Assembly (NCBI GenBank): GCA_027405735.1
Contig: JAPEHQ010000020.1
Span: 248,001 to 312,000 of the forward strand
Direction: 5' to 3'
Length of the DNA: 64,000 nucleotides
Source of the DNA: Mucor racemosus
Taxonomy: Eukaryota; Mucoromycota; Mucoromycetes; Mucorales; Mucoraceae
The position numbers and the translations under genes are program-made. The number at the start of each line of letters is the position of its first letter. Position 1 is the stretch's first letter. This document shows positions 63,735-64,000 of the stretch, one piece after another. The notes beneath the pieces were generated by a model. That model was not told the origin of the DNA. It ran no database searches and was given only the letters and a program-made list of their open reading frames with translations.

Positions 63735-64000
63735 AGAATTCAAAAACAGGCGCTTTTTTACAAGAAAAGGTCCGACTTGCGATCCTTATTCACTTTATTT
63801 TTCAATGAATAACAACAAAATCAAATTATACATACAAGTACTTGAGATGTTTAAGTCTATTCCAGAGTTGCGTTTTTTGAAATAATCATTTGCTATCAGG
63901 TGTAATAAATTCTTTAATGCTAATGTTTCAGATTTTTCAGTTATTTCACTTTAAGAAGTTGAAAGTTTGAACCTTAATATCTCTGGAAAAATCTAAGATA
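63735..64000 (+). repeat. fragment of the arm repeat family, runs off window
   Basis: Follows 32,705-32,990 of the right arm in the same orientation but more diverged: CTTGAGATGTT, GCTAATGTTTCAGATTTTT, TATTTCACT and AATATCTCT.GAAAAA are shared. Confidence 0.65.

Overview
The window looks like nuclear DNA of an early-diverging filamentous fungus, most likely a Mucoromycota/Mucorales species. The evidence is the AT-rich sequence, many short GT..AG introns (about 50-75 nt), Zn2Cys6 regulators, a fused fungal-type ADE5,7 purine enzyme, and several transposons. The species is not determined. Exon borders were deduced by hand from splice signals and frame continuity; every multi-exon model below keeps one open frame from ATG to stop, except the ABC gene, whose 3' end lies outside the window.

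Layout. (1) 1-4,509, minus: 5' four exons of a full-length ABCC/MRP-type transporter. (2) 6.4-11.3 kb and 32.6-36.9 kb: two long arms of one repeat family in opposite orientation. Both carry a decayed intron-containing piece of a dynein intermediate-chain gene; only the left arm carries a 558-bp solo LTR with an exact 5-bp target duplication. (3) Between the arms, 11.9-32.4 kb: eight genes, namely MAK11-like WD40, a Zn2Cys6 factor, an unknown basic protein, a secreted lipocalin-like protein, ADE5,7, a 2OG-oxygenase-like protein lacking its catalytic residues, a small membrane protein, and a second Zn2Cys6 factor with 37 consecutive glutamines.

(4) 37.3-50.7 kb: a complete CACTA-type DNA transposon (CACTA termini, TAA target duplication, subterminal repeats). 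It contains a Tnp2-like transposase pseudogene and a four-exon accessory gene with an RS/RGG tail. A Tc1-like element has inserted in the transposase gene at a TA. Inside that Tc1 copy sits a third element of 2.2 kb with an intact 479-residue DDE transposase ending in a chromodomain. This third element is flanked by two nearly identical ~231-bp direct repeats, each with its own short inverted ends, and by an ATA target duplication. I consider it the most novel structure here.

(5) 50.7-54.0 kb: LTR remnants, another fragment of the arm repeat, a decayed acidic-protein gene with a 15-bp minisatellite, and the 3' end of a LINE with a poly(A) tail. (6) 54.8-63.3 kb: ordinary gene-dense DNA with a METTL21-type methyltransferase, a RanBP2-type zinc-finger protein, a 13-exon DHX29-like DEAH helicase and, tail-to-tail with it, a Kre9/Knh1-like cell-surface protein. 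The window ends in another fragment of the arm repeat.

The host genes do not form one pathway. MAK11 and DHX29 concern ribosome assembly and translation, and ADE5,7 is purine synthesis.
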